Shown here piece by piece: positions 8,546-17,480 of a stretch of 64,000 bases of DNA; position 1 is the first letter of the stretch, and every line of letters starts with the position of its first letter. Under the pieces are notes generated by a model. It searched no databases and was not told the DNA's origin. It saw only the letters and a program-made list of their open reading frames with translations. Both the position numbers and the translations under genes were made by a program. Where the stretch lies: assembly GCA_001770725.1 (NCBI GenBank), contig MERU01000007.1, positions 234,924 to 298,923 of the forward strand. Reading direction: 5' to 3'. This stretch comes from Burkholderiales bacterium RIFCSPHIGHO2_01_FULL_63_240 (GTDB taxonomy: Bacteria > Pseudomonadota > Gammaproteobacteria > Burkholderiales > Burkholderiaceae_C).

Positions 8546-9283
8546 TCAGCCCTGCTGATCCTCGCCCGACTCGTCAACGAACTCTTCCTCGCCCTCTTGC
8601 GGATCCGGATTCGTCAACGCCAGCGGCAAGCTCGCCTGCAGCTCCTTGGCCTGCACCAGCACATCGGCCAGTGCCCCTTGCAGGATGCGTGGCGCCAGCG
8701 CGTCGTAGTCCAGCAGCAGGTCCAGCAACGGCCCTTCGCCGATGTCCTCGCCCTTGCGCACGATGAAGCCGTGGTTCTCCAGGCGTTTCAAGTTGGTGTC
8801 CAGGCGCGTCTTCTTGCCCAGTTGCACCCCGAAGTCGGCCAGCAGCGCGCGATACGGCACCAGCGGGCTGACGCTGGCCGCCGTGGGCACCGGGCGCTCG
8901 CGGCCGAACATGTCGTTCTGGTCGTCGCCGTTGGCGCTGGCGGCGCGGGCCTGCTGGCGCTCGCGCTTGGGCAGGATGATCAGCGCCCACAGCAGCACCA
9001 GCAGCGAGACGGCGTCGCGCGGCAGGTCGATGTTGTTGTGGCTGTTCAGCCCCGCCTCGCCGAACACAGCGGTCTCGGCCGGGCGCAGCAGCGCCACGCT
9101 GACGTGGTCGGCGTAGAGGTTGTCGATCAGGCGCAGGCCGACCTGGGCCAGGCGGTCCTGCGTGGCGGCCCACAGGTCGGCGTCGACCAGCGCGCGGCGC
9201 ACCTTGGGGTGCTGGCGGGGCAGCCAGCGGCGGGCAAGCAGCTCGGCCGCCAGCAGGGCGGCGTCGTCCAGGTGTTGGCTCAT
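8546..9283 (-). CDS. MksE/KITE-like winged-helix condensin partner
   Basis: A 245-residue protein of unknown biochemical activity that overlaps the preceding kleisin-like gene by four bases (TCAT on the plus strand), implying coupled translation. It has a helical N-terminal half and a winged-helix-like segment in the second half (LLADFGVQLGKKTRLDTNLKRLENHGFIV, about residues 155-185). It ends in a strongly acidic tail (EEEFVDESGED). Size, winged-helix content and position fit the MksE/ScpB/KITE subunit of Mks- or Muk-type condensins. The order kleisin, KITE, SMC is the canonical one, except that two foreign genes lie between this gene and the SMC at 3327-6143. Assignment rests on architecture and context, not on recognised signature residues. 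Confidence 0.6.
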   Translation of the reverse strand: MSQHLDDAALLAAELLARRWLPRQHPKVRRALVDADLWAATQDRLAQVGLRLIDNLYADHVSVALLRPAETAVFGEAGLNSHNNIDLPRDAVSLLVLLWALIILPKRERQQARAASANGDDQNDMFGRERPVPTAASVSPLVPYRALLADFGVQLGKKTRLDTNLKRLENHGFIVRKGEDIGEGPLLDLLLDYDALAPRILQGALADVLVQAKELQASLPLALTNPDPQEGEEEFVDESGEDQQG

Positions 9284-10662
9284 GAGGGTGTCGATTCGGT
9301 GTCGGTGGCGGCGGCGGAAGGCGCGCCAGGTGCGGCCAAAGGCGTCAGCACGCCTTCGCTGATGAGGGCCACGGCTTCGTCCTGCGGCTCGAGCTGGCGC
9401 GGCTCGAACTGCCAGCGCCAGGGCGAGCGGGCGAGGTCACCCGTCAGGCCCTTGAGGGTCTGCGCCTGCGCGTCACCCAGCAGGGGCATGAGCTGCATGC
9501 GGTAAGCGGCCTGGGCAAAGCGGCCGCCCAGCACGGCCTCGTGCAGCTGGCGGGTCGTGTCGCCGGCCGACTGCCATTGGCTCAGGCGGTCGATCAGGTT
9601 GCCTAGCTCGGCCGGCAGGCTCAGGGTCTCGAGCGAACCGGTGGCGGCTTCGGCGGGCGGCGGCAGGCCGTCGGCCAGGCCGGCCGGTGGGCGGTCGCGC
9701 TCGAACTCGCCTTCTGCCACGTCGAGCAGGTCGTGCTGGCTGACCAGCACGGTGCGCACGGGCAGGCTCAGTGCCTCGCCGAGCAGGGTGTCGAGCGCGG
9801 GGTGGCGCTGCAGCCACAGGCGCACGTCGGACGTGGTCAGGCCGGTGGAGCCCAGCGTCACGCGCTGGCGGTCGGCCTGCTGCAAGGCGCGCGTGAACTG
9901 GCTGGCCATGGCCAGCAGGCGTGCTTGTTCTTGGCCGATGGCGCGGGCTTCGCGCTCCAGGCGCGGGTCGTCGTGCTCGGCGCGGATCAGGGCGGTGAGC
10001 GCCTGGCCGGCGCGGTCAACCAGGTCGAGCGCCCGGTCAAAGCGCGGCTGCGCGGCCCGCAGGCGTGATTCGGAGCCGCTGGCGATCGCCTCGGCGAACT
10101 CGTCGTGCAGGCGCGCGAGCTGGGCGTGCAGGTGCTTGAGCTGGTTGGCGTTGACCAGGCCCAGTTGCTGCGCGCCGGCCACCTGGGCCAGCAGCGAAGC
10201 CATCTCGTCTTCTTCGACCAGGGCGGGCGGGGCGGTCAGCGGCGCCAGCAGGCCGTGCACCTGCTGCGCCAGGGCGGGCAGGTGGTAGTCCTGCGCGGTG
10301 GCGTCCCAGGCCAGCAGGCCGATGTCGCGCAGGCGCTTGAGGGCCGACTCCAGCGCGTCGGGCAGCAGCATGTGAAAGAGGCGGTTGACCTCGTCGCGCG
10401 CCAGGCGGGCCTGCGGCTGCGTGGCCAGCTCCATGAAGCACCACAGGCGCAATTGCACATGGGCCTGGGGGCCGTTGAACAGGCCACGCAGGGCGTCGAG
10501 CAGCGCCGGGCGGGCTTGCAGGGCCTGGGCCAGGGGGGGCTCTGCGGCGGCCTCGGCGTCGCGGAAGAAGTGTTCGAAGCGGACGGTCTCGCTGCTTTCC
10601 AGGCCGTCCGTGGGGTCCACGGCCACGGAGGGCAGGGCATGCGGGGGGAGGGCCTCGGTCAT
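9280..10662 (-). CDS. MksF/kleisin-like condensin subunit
   Basis: A 460-residue protein. The N-terminus (about residues 35-140) looks like a winged-helix dimer domain (RLWCFMELAT ... NRLFHMLLPDALESALKRLRDIGLLAW), the middle (about 150-300) is long amphipathic helices, and the C-terminus ends with another helix-rich small domain. This is the plan of MukF/MksF kleisins, which bridge SMC heads and bind the KITE subunit. The start is taken at the ATG at 10662: the open frame continues far upstream, but that part is antisense to pfkB. Sixty-three bases separate it from divergent pfkB, so the promoter must lie there. Gene order and the four-base overlap with the next gene support a complex; sequence-level family membership should be treated as probable. 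Confidence 0.6.
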   Translation of the reverse strand: MTEALPPHALPSVAVDPTDGLESSETVRFEHFFRDAEAAAEPPLAQALQARPALLDALRGLFNGPQAHVQLRLWCFMELATQPQARLARDEVNRLFHMLLPDALESALKRLRDIGLLAWDATAQDYHLPALAQQVHGLLAPLTAPPALVEEDEMASLLAQVAGAQQLGLVNANQLKHLHAQLARLHDEFAEAIASGSESRLRAAQPRFDRALDLVDRAGQALTALIRAEHDDPRLEREARAIGQEQARLLAMASQFTRALQQADRQRVTLGSTGLTTSDVRLWLQRHPALDTLLGEALSLPVRTVLVSQHDLLDVAEGEFERDRPPAGLADGLPPPAEAATGSLETLSLPAELGNLIDRLSQWQSAGDTTRQLHEAVLGGRFAQAAYRMQLMPLLGDAQAQTLKGLTGDLARSPWRWQFEPRQLEPQDEAVALISEGVLTPLAAPGAPSAAATDTESTPS

Positions 10663-10725
10663 GGGGGTCGATTGTGCCGGATCGCCCGGGTGCCTCTCCT
10701 GCGATGCACCGTTAGGATGTGGCCC

Positions 10726-11682
10726 ATGCCCCGCATCCTGACCCTGACCTTGAACCCGGCGCTGGACGTGTCCACCGCCATCGACCGCGTCGAGCCGGTG
10801 CACAAGATGCGCTGCGGCGCGCCCCGCCAGCACCCGGGTGGAGGTGGCATCAACGTGGCGCGCGTGCTGCACCGGTTGGGCGCCGACGTGACGGCCATCT
10901 ACCCGGCCGGTGGCGCCACGGGGGCCGTGCTGACGACGCTGTTGCAGGCCGAAGGCGTGCCCGTGCAGGTGCTGCCGATCGCGGGTGAAACGCGCGAGAG
11001 CTTTTCGGTGCACGAGTCGGGCACCGGCCAGGACTGGCGCTTCGTGCTGCCCGGGCCGGCCATGAGCGAGGCCGAGTGGCGCGCCTGCCGCGAGGCCGTG
11101 CTGAGTGCCCTGGGTGAGCCCGGGCAGGGCGCGGGCGACACCTGGGTGGTGGCCAGCGGCGGCCTGCCACCCGGCGTGAGCGATGCCTGCTGCGCTGACC
11201 TGGCCCGCGAGGTGCGCGCCCGGGGTGCCCGCTTCGTGATCGACACCAACGGTCCCGCGCTGGCTCAGGCCCTGAGCGCTGGCGTGGACGTCTTCAAGCC
11301 CAGCCTGCGCGAGTTGCGCCAGCTCACCGGCCAGGCTTTGAGCGACGAGGCCAGCCAGGTGGCGGCCGCCCGCGCGCTGATCGACGCGGGGCGGGCCGGC
11401 GTCGTGGCGTTGTCGCTGGGCGAACAGGGCGCCATCCTCGTCACGGCAGACGGCGCATGGCGGGCCGGCGCCCTGAACGTGCCCGTGGCTAGCACCATCG
11501 GCGCGGGCGACAGCTTCGTGGCCGGGCTGGTGTTCGGCCTGGCGCAAGGGCGGGCACCACAGCAGGCCTTTGCCCAGGCCCTGGCCACCAGCGCGGCGGC
11601 CTTGTTGTCGCAAGGCACGTCGCTGGCCGACCCGGCGGATGTGGCCCGCCTGCTGCCCGAGGTGGTGGTCCAGGCGATCTGA
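10726..11682 (+). CDS. pfkB: 6-phosphofructokinase, PfkB family
   Basis: A 318-residue cytoplasmic ribokinase-family sugar kinase that phosphorylates fructose 6-phosphate (or a related phosphosugar) with ATP. It follows E. coli PfkB closely: N-terminal LTLNPALD, the KMRCGAP and GGGGINVAR motifs (about residues 25-45), PAGGATG, and the C-terminal anion-hole/catalytic signature TIGAGDS with the base Asp at about 262. The conserved HPGGGGINVARVL stretch favours PfkB over 1-phosphofructokinase FruK; tagatose-6-phosphate kinase is the other option, and no fru or tagatose genes are nearby. The ATG has AGGA about nine bases before it. The methyltransferase gene follows at 11741 with no obvious terminator between. 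Confidence 0.85.
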   Translation: MPRILTLTLNPALDVSTAIDRVEPVHKMRCGAPRQHPGGGGINVARVLHRLGADVTAIYPAGGATGAVLTTLLQAEGVPVQVLPIAGETRESFSVHESGTGQDWRFVLPGPAMSEAEWRACREAVLSALGEPGQGAGDTWVVASGGLPPGVSDACCADLAREVRARGARFVIDTNGPALAQALSAGVDVFKPSLRELRQLTGQALSDEASQVAAARALIDAGRAGVVALSLGEQGAILVTADGAWRAGALNVPVASTIGAGDSFVAGLVFGLAQGRAPQQAFAQALATSAAALLSQGTSLADPADVARLLPEVVVQAI

Positions 11683-11740
11683 GCCCGCCGTCGGCCCTGC
11701 GGCCCCCGCGGCGGTCATCGGCCGGGTACCATGCCGCCCG

Positions 11741-12919
11741 ATGACCGATGCCCCCCGCCTCCACTGGACCGACGGCGACGAGCCGCGCAGCGCACGCTGG
11801 CGCAGCCTCGCCGACGTGCCGCCACCCAAGCGCGTGGTGCTCGCCGACGACACCCTCTCGGCCGACGCCGCCTACAAGCTGGTCTGCGAGGGCACGGCGC
11901 TGCTGTGGCAGGGCGACTTCCACCAGGCCCGACAGATGCTGCAGGCCCTGGGCCGGCGCCTTGACCGGCGTCAGCAACGCAAACCGATCAAGCCTGACAG
12001 CCTGACCCAGGCCCACCACCTGCACCGCAAGGCCCAGGCCGAGCGCGCGCGCCTGCTGGGCCTGCTGCTGCTGCCCTTCGAAGCCGACCACGGCGTGCCC
12101 CTGCGCCGCGCGCCCGACGTGCGACAGGCCTGCCTCGAGGCCCATGGCGAGGTCGACGAGCCTTATGTCGCCTCGCTGCGCGAACTGCAGGGCCTGATCG
12201 GGGCGCACGAATGGCGAAAGCAGGGCGTGCCCGTGCCCGCGCTGGGCGATGCCATCCACCCGCACCACGGCGTGTTCTCGCCGGTGCGTGGCGAGTACGT
12301 GGACCTGGTCGCGCAGGCCCCGCTGCCGGCGGCCTTGCAGGCTTCGTCGCCCAGCGTTGCATGGGACATCGGCGCCGGCACCGGCGTGCTCTCGGCCGTG
12401 CTGGCGCGCCGCGGTGTGGCCGGTGTGGTGGCCACCGAGCTGGCGCCCAAGGCCATCGCCTGTGCGCAGGACAACCTGCGGCGCCTGGGCCTGGCCGGGC
12501 GCGTGCAGGTTGTCGAAGCCGACCTCTTTCCTGACCCGGACCGCTTTGGTCGGTCGGCCCTCATCGTCTGCAACCCGCCCTGGTTGCCGGGCCAGCCCAG
12601 CTCGGCGGTGGAGCAGGCCGTCTACGACCCCGACAGCCGCATGCTGCGGGGCTTCCTGGCGGGCCTGGCCGCGCACCTGCTGCCGGGCGGCGAGGGCTGG
12701 CTGATCCTGTCCGACATCGCGGAGCGGCTGGGCCTGCGTTCGCGCGAGCAGCTCGAGGGCTGGATCCGCGAAGCGGGGCTGAGCGTCGCCGGCCGGCTGG
12801 ACACGCGCCCCAGCCACCGCAAGGCCCAGGACGCCACCGACCCGCTGCACGCCGCACGCAAGGCCGAGGTCACCAGCCTGTGGCGGCTGGTGGCGGCACC
12901 CGTGCCCGAAGGCCGCTGA
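11741..12919 (+). CDS. Class I SAM-dependent methyltransferase with NPPW motif
   Basis: A 392-residue methyltransferase. The N-terminal ~190 residues are a helical substrate-recognition region; the catalytic part has SAM motif I (WDIGAGTGVLSAVLA, about 207-221), an acidic motif II residue (TELAPKA) and motif IV VCNPPW (about 267-272). The N-[D/N]-PP-[F/W/Y] motif is shared by enzymes that methylate planar amide or amine nitrogens, such as HemK/PrmC (glutamine) and RsmC/RlmG (guanine or adenine in rRNA). The substrate here cannot be told. The ATG at 11741 was chosen because the protein upstream of it overlaps pfkB out of frame. Probably cotranscribed with pfkB. Confidence 0.8.
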   Translation: MTDAPRLHWTDGDEPRSARWRSLADVPPPKRVVLADDTLSADAAYKLVCEGTALLWQGDFHQARQMLQALGRRLDRRQQRKPIKPDSLTQAHHLHRKAQAERARLLGLLLLPFEADHGVPLRRAPDVRQACLEAHGEVDEPYVASLRELQGLIGAHEWRKQGVPVPALGDAIHPHHGVFSPVRGEYVDLVAQAPLPAALQASSPSVAWDIGAGTGVLSAVLARRGVAGVVATELAPKAIACAQDNLRRLGLAGRVQVVEADLFPDPDRFGRSALIVCNPPWLPGQPSSAVEQAVYDPDSRMLRGFLAGLAAHLLPGGEGWLILSDIAERLGLRSREQLEGWIREAGLSVAGRLDTRPSHRKAQDATDPLHAARKAEVTSLWRLVAAPVPEGR

Positions 12920-13048
12920 GCCCCTCCCCCTCATTCGCGGCATCTGTGTGCCAGACGCCACCCACTTCACAAGACGTGGGCCCGGCGCCTGTGGCACATT
13001 GGTTTCATCGGGGCTGCATTTCAGGCCCTGTCCGCGAAGGAGGTCACC

Positions 13049-13234
13049 ATGCAAACGCTCGATGAGATGCTGTCGCTGAACCTTTTGACCGCGGAGCAGC
13101 ACCAGGACATCGGCGCCTGGGTGAGGCAGGCCCGCACGCCCGAGCGCATCCTGCAGATGCCGCAGCACCTGTGGGCCGTCCTGGAGCAGGCCACGACCCT
13201 GCTCGACTTCGACAGCAGCGGCCCGCCTCACTAG
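13049..13234 (+). CDS. Small conserved-looking protein of unknown function
   Basis: A 61-residue protein (MQTLDEMLSLNLLTAEQH...) that I do not recognise. It is predicted all-helical, with no signal peptide, membrane segment or metal motif. Its reality is supported by an excellent ribosome binding site, AAGGAGGT at 13037-13044, four bases before the ATG, and by a codon bias matching neighbours. It stands alone between the methyltransferase and the AraC gene. No function is proposed. Confidence 0.7.
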   Translation: MQTLDEMLSLNLLTAEQHQDIGAWVRQARTPERILQMPQHLWAVLEQATTLLDFDSSGPPH

Positions 13235-13350
13235 GGATGTCCCGAATCGCGTGCAGGTAAACCCTGGCTGGGGCCTTCCGGGCGGCATGGAAGGCGACAC
13301 ACTACCGCCCGCGCAGCGACCCATGTGACACGTCGGCGCACCAGATCGAC

Positions 13351-14340
13351 ATGCTGATTTCGCCGATACACCTTCGCAACCTGGTCGACACGCTGGCCAT
13401 GGACGGGCAGCCGCACCGGCCCGCCATGGCGCTGGCCGGTCTGAGCGACGCCGACCTCGACATCCAGGGCCCCTGGATCGACGAGTCGGTGTTCGACCGG
13501 TTCATGTGCGCCGCGATGACCGTCACCGGGGACGCGGGCTACGGCTTCACCGCCAGCACCAGCCTGGCCCAGGCCCGCTACGGGCCGCACGCGTTGCTCA
13601 TCGTGCACGCGCCCACGCTGCGTCAGGCCTTCGAGGACGTGCGCCAGTTCGCCACGCTGATCGTCGAGGAGCCCGAGATCGATCTCGTCATCTCCGGCAG
13701 CGAGGCCTGCCTGATGGCCCGCCCCATCGGCGTGACCCCCGATGGCCTGCGGTTCCGCATGGAGTGGCTGATGTCGCTGTGCGTGCAGCTTTCGCGGCGA
13801 GCCGGCAGCCAGGAAAGCGACCTCATCGAGGTGACCTTCCCGTACCCGGAGCCGGCGCACGTGCACCGTTACCAGACGGTGTTCGGCCCGCGCCTGCGCT
13901 TCAATGCCAGCCAGGGCACGCTGCGTTTCTCGGCCACGCTGCTGGACGCGCCCTTGCCGGGTCACGACCGCGTGGTCTACGACACCCTGCGCCTGCAGGT
14001 CGAGACGCTGATGGCCACCCGCTACCAGCGCCTGGACCTGGTGCAGGCGTTGCGTCAGGCCATCTTCCGCTCGCTGCCTCGCGTGCCCGATGCGGCCGAG
14101 CTCGCCGCGCTCATCGGCCAGAGCGAGCGCAGCATGCGCCGCCAGCTGGCCAAGCGCGAGCTGAGCGTGCCCGACGTGGTGCAGCGTTGTCAGCGCGAGC
14201 TGTCCGAGCGCCTGCTGCGCGAGCGCCTGCTGTCGATCAAGCAGATCGCCGATGAAACCGGGTTCTCGTCGCCGAGCTGCTTTCACCGGGCCTTCCGGCG
14301 CTGGCATGGGGTCACGCCCAGCGAGTGGCGAGAAGGCTGA
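13351..14340 (+). CDS. AraC-family regulator with Arabinose_bd-type N-domain
   Basis: A 329-residue regulator of the OruR/ArgR-like branch: an N-terminal ligand-sensing domain (about residues 15-215) and a C-terminal double HTH (about 235-325) ending in DETGFSSPSCFHRAFRRWHGVTPSEWR, the classical AraC signature. Members of this branch often control amino-acid, alkane or lipid catabolism, but no such gene is adjacent, so the target is not deducible. The ATG at 13351 has only a weak ribosome binding site. The diguanylate cyclase starts 53 bases later and may share its transcript. Confidence 0.88.
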   Translation: MLISPIHLRNLVDTLAMDGQPHRPAMALAGLSDADLDIQGPWIDESVFDRFMCAAMTVTGDAGYGFTASTSLAQARYGPHALLIVHAPTLRQAFEDVRQFATLIVEEPEIDLVISGSEACLMARPIGVTPDGLRFRMEWLMSLCVQLSRRAGSQESDLIEVTFPYPEPAHVHRYQTVFGPRLRFNASQGTLRFSATLLDAPLPGHDRVVYDTLRLQVETLMATRYQRLDLVQALRQAIFRSLPRVPDAAELAALIGQSERSMRRQLAKRELSVPDVVQRCQRELSERLLRERLLSIKQIADETGFSSPSCFHRAFRRWHGVTPSEWREG

Positions 14341-14393
14341 CGCTGCATCGCACGATGGCGCTACATTGACTGGCGTGTGTCCAGGCATTGCCC

Positions 14394-16196
14394 ATGCTCG
14401 CTACCTCGTCTACACCCCCCCACACCCTGACCCTGCGCGGCTGGTTCCGGCTCATCGCCGTGGGCCTGGTGCTGATCGTGCTGGTGGGGGTCGCGCAGTT
14501 GGTGAACCTGGAGTGGGCGAAGTTCGAGCAATCACGTCGGGCGCAGCAGGCCGTGCAACGGTTGCGGGTGGCGCTGGTGGCCGCCGAGATGGTCTCGCGC
14601 GAGCGGGGTCCCACCAACGGTTTGCTGGGTGAGGCGACGACTGGCGGCACACCGGAGCTGCTGGAGCGCCTGACGCGGGCACGCCAGCGCACCGACGAGG
14701 CCTTCCTGGCTTATCGGCAGGTGCTGGACGATGACCCGCAGGCCTCGCGGCACCAGGACATTCGGCGCGAGGCAGGGGAGCTGGTGCAGGCCTTGCAGCA
14801 GGCGCGCACCCGGATCGACCTGCTCATCCAGCGGCCCGGGGCGCAGCGTTCGGCCGCCGACATCCGCGACGGCGTGCAGGCGATGATCGGACTCGTGCCG
14901 CGCCTGGCGCCGGCCATCACCGCGTTCGCCCACGAAGCCCAGCAGGCCGATGCCGAACTCGCTACGCCCGTGTGGGGTGCGCGGCTGGCCGCCGAGTTGC
15001 GAGAGTACGCTGGTCAGCTGGGCTCCTTGTTCACGCCAGCGCTCAGCCGGCATCAACCCTTCACCGAAGGCGAGACCGCGGCCATCGACCAGGTCAAGGG
15101 CCGCATCGATCAACTGCACCACCTGCTGGGCCTGAGGATGGCGGCGACCGACGGTGCCCCGGAGGGGGGGCAACCTGGGGGCGCAGTACGGGCGGCCCAG
15201 GCTGCCATGGCGCAGCGCTATTTCGGCAACGCGGCGCGGCTGCTGGGCGAGGTCGAGCGGGCCGGTCGCACCCACGGGCGCTACGGGCTGACGCCAGCCG
15301 AGTTCGCCGCTCGCTACGTGCCCGACATGGACGCCATCATCGAGCTGCGAGACGCCCTGCTGAGCGAAGCCGAGCAACGCAGCATCGACGCGCACGAACG
15401 CTCTCGTCGGTCGCTGGCCTGGCTGGCTGGGCTGACCAGCGCACTCATGGCCCTGGTGCTGGTCATGCTGCTGCTCATCCGCCAGCGTGTGGTGCAGCCC
15501 CTGATGCAGGCCGCCGAGGCCCTGCACGCCATGGGACGGGGTGACCTGAGCCCGGCCTTGCCCGAGCCGCGGGCCCACGACGAGGTCGCAGCGATCATCG
15601 GCGGCATCGAAGCGCTGCGTCAGCAGAGCCGGGTCCGTGGTGACCTGGAGCGCGAGCGCGACAGGCTCATCGAGACCTTGCGCGAGCAGTCCTCCACCGA
15701 CTTCCTGACCGGCTTGCCCAACCGCCGTGCCTTCTTCGAGGCCGCCGAGGCAGAGATGGCCCGGGCCCGCCGCCATGGTTTCGGCGTGGTGCTGCTGTTG
15801 CTGGACGTGGACCACTTCAAGCGCGTCAACGACCAGCTGGGGCACACCGCCGGAGACCTGGCGCTGGTGGCCGTGGCGGGCGTGCTGCACCAGGGCATGC
15901 GTCAGGGTGACCTGGCCGCGCGGCTGGGCGGCGAGGAGTTCGTGGCCCTGCTCAGCCACTGCTCGCCGGAGGCCGGCATGGGCTTTGCCGAACGCCTGCG
16001 CGAAGCCATCCAGGCCGAGGCGATCGACGTCGGCGCTGGCCTGCCCGCGCTGCACCTGACGGTCAGCATCGGCCTGGCCGATTCGGCCCACCATGGCCAT
16101 GACCTCGATGCCCTCGTGGCCCGTGCCGACCAGGCGATGTACCGGGCCAAGCACGGGGGGCGAAACCGGATCGAGTGGGCGGGGCGTCCGACCTGA
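14394..16196 (+). CDS. Membrane diguanylate cyclase (HAMP-GGDEF)
   Basis: A 600-residue inner-membrane enzyme that makes cyclic di-GMP from two GTP. TM1 lies at about residues 17-39, followed by a ~300-residue periplasmic sensor region containing ERGPTNGLL, reminiscent of NIT-type nitrate/nitrite-sensing helices. TM2 is at about 343-366, then HAMP and a GGDEF domain with an intact GGEEF active site (512-516). The inhibitory I-site RxxD is present as RQGD (503-506), five residues before the GGEEF, so product feedback is expected. The ATG at 14394 is taken rather than the TTG two codons upstream. The periplasmic ligand is unknown; the NIT-like suggestion is weak. Confidence 0.9.
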   Translation: MLATSSTPPHTLTLRGWFRLIAVGLVLIVLVGVAQLVNLEWAKFEQSRRAQQAVQRLRVALVAAEMVSRERGPTNGLLGEATTGGTPELLERLTRARQRTDEAFLAYRQVLDDDPQASRHQDIRREAGELVQALQQARTRIDLLIQRPGAQRSAADIRDGVQAMIGLVPRLAPAITAFAHEAQQADAELATPVWGARLAAELREYAGQLGSLFTPALSRHQPFTEGETAAIDQVKGRIDQLHHLLGLRMAATDGAPEGGQPGGAVRAAQAAMAQRYFGNAARLLGEVERAGRTHGRYGLTPAEFAARYVPDMDAIIELRDALLSEAEQRSIDAHERSRRSLAWLAGLTSALMALVLVMLLLIRQRVVQPLMQAAEALHAMGRGDLSPALPEPRAHDEVAAIIGGIEALRQQSRVRGDLERERDRLIETLREQSSTDFLTGLPNRRAFFEAAEAEMARARRHGFGVVLLLLDVDHFKRVNDQLGHTAGDLALVAVAGVLHQGMRQGDLAARLGGEEFVALLSHCSPEAGMGFAERLREAIQAEAIDVGAGLPALHLTVSIGLADSAHHGHDLDALVARADQAMYRAKHGGRNRIEWAGRPT

Positions 16197-16226
16197 GTCC
16201 AGTGGCACCCTTCCCGAGGGGCCGTT

Positions 16227-16712
16227 TCAGCGGCGGGCCCATTCCGCCGGCAAGTCGATCTCGCCTTGGCTGCTGAACCCCACGCTGCCCAGCGCCGTGC
16301 CAGCCAGGCGCCCTTTGAGCACGTAGTCGATGCGAGGGCTGCCGCCACGCGCCACGTCCAGCGCCTGGCGAACGAGCGACAGGGCGGACACCGACACCGG
16401 CACCGTGATCAGCGCTTCGCCGAAGCGGGGCACCTCGCCGCGTTCGTTGCTCACGCCGCTGGCGAAGTGCTGGCCCCGCACGTCCAGCGACACCGACAGC
16501 CCGTCGTAGGTGATGGCCGCGTCGTTGGGGTTGACGATGCGCAGCTTGAGCGCCAGGCGCGCCTCCAGGCCTTCGCCTCGCAGGGGCTCGACGCCCACCA
16601 CGTTGACGCGCACCGGCTCGCGATCGAGCAGGCTGGCGCAGCCGGACAGGGCCATGGCGGTGGCGCTCAGCACCAGCCACTGCGTGCATCGGCGTCGGTT
16701 CATCTTTGGCAT
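16227..16712 (-). CDS. LEA14-like (WHy domain) lipoprotein
   Basis: A 161-residue lipoprotein. The signal peptide ends in lipobox LSGC (Cys at about 25) after a basic NRRRC start. The mature part is a single LEA type 2/WHy-like beta domain: alternating strands with the hallmark RIVNPNDAAITYDGL and a second half containing VPVSVS. Such proteins are linked to desiccation or stress tolerance in general, with no catalytic activity known. The start at 16712 is preferred to the ATG three codons later because GAGGG precedes it. It is divergent from the DsbA-family gene across 63 bases. Confidence 0.82.
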   Translation of the reverse strand: MPKMNRRRCTQWLVLSATAMALSGCASLLDREPVRVNVVGVEPLRGEGLEARLALKLRIVNPNDAAITYDGLSVSLDVRGQHFASGVSNERGEVPRFGEALITVPVSVSALSLVRQALDVARGGSPRIDYVLKGRLAGTALGSVGFSSQGEIDLPAEWARR

Positions 16713-16775
16713 GGGGCCCTCGTTCGTCGGGTGGTTTTCTGGCATTGTAGGAAGACCCTTCGCAGGTTCACCCAC

Positions 16776-17441
16776 ATGCCCCATTCGCTCAAGATCGATT
16801 TCGTCTCCGATGTCTCCTGCCCCTGGTGCGCCGTGGGCCTGTGGTCGCTGCAGCGGGCGCTGGCCGAGCTGCAGGGCGAGGTCGCTGCCGAGATCCACTT
16901 CCAGCCCTTCGAGCTCAACCCGAAGATGGGGCCGGGCGGCCAGGACATCGCCGAGCACCTCACGCAGAAGTACGGCAGCACGCCCGAGCAGCAATCGCAG
17001 ATCCGCGAGGTGATCCGCCAGCGGGGCGCGGAGGTGGGCTTTTCCTTCAACATGGCCGGGCGCGGCCGCATCTACAACACCTTTGACGCGCATCGCCTGC
17101 TGCACTGGGCGGGCGAGCTGGCCCCCAGCCAGCCTGGCGCCCAGCTCGCGCTCAAGCAGGCCCTGCTGCGGGCCTGCCACGAACACCGCCAGGCGATGGA
17201 CGAACACCCCGTGCTGCTGGCCGCCGTGGGCGAGGCCGGGCTTGATGTGGCGCGTGCGGCGCAGGTGCTGGCCAGCGGTGAATTCGCGCAGGCGGTGCGC
17301 GAGCAGCAGGCCTTCTACGCCGAGGCGGGCATCCGCTCGGTGCCGGCTGTTGTCGTCAACGACCGGCACCTGATCTCGGGCGGGCAACCCGTTGCGGCGT
17401 ACGTGCAAGCCTTGCGGCAGATCGTGGCCGAGCCGGCGTAG
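16776..17441 (+). CDS. DsbA-family oxidoreductase, FrnE-like
   Basis: A 221-residue thioredoxin-fold protein with the active-site dithiol CPWC at residues 15-18 and the inserted helical domain typical of DsbA-like proteins. The cis-proline loop is SVPAVVVND near residue 190. No signal peptide is present, so it acts in the cytoplasm, like FrnE/polyketide-biosynthesis dithiol isomerases and 2-hydroxychromene-2-carboxylate isomerase relatives. The CPWC motif favours a redox role over the isomerase role. First gene of a plus-strand run that continues with the DUF427 protein 39 bases later. Confidence 0.87.
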   Translation: MPHSLKIDFVSDVSCPWCAVGLWSLQRALAELQGEVAAEIHFQPFELNPKMGPGGQDIAEHLTQKYGSTPEQQSQIREVIRQRGAEVGFSFNMAGRGRIYNTFDAHRLLHWAGELAPSQPGAQLALKQALLRACHEHRQAMDEHPVLLAAVGEAGLDVARAAQVLASGEFAQAVREQQAFYAEAGIRSVPAVVVNDRHLISGGQPVAAYVQALRQIVAEPA

Positions 17442-17480
17442 CATCTGCACCCATCCCACACGAATTTCGCAAGGCCTCCC

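Noticed and set aside
3327-10662. Wadjet (JetABCD) anti-plasmid system
   Set aside because: No JetD/Toprim-type nuclease gene on either side of the set, and the JetC equivalent is separated from the others, so a defence assignment is not supported.
9280-11853. A single 857-residue minus-strand protein
   Set aside because: The part beyond 10662 is antisense to pfkB and has no family features; the kleisin-like protein starts at the ATG at 10662.
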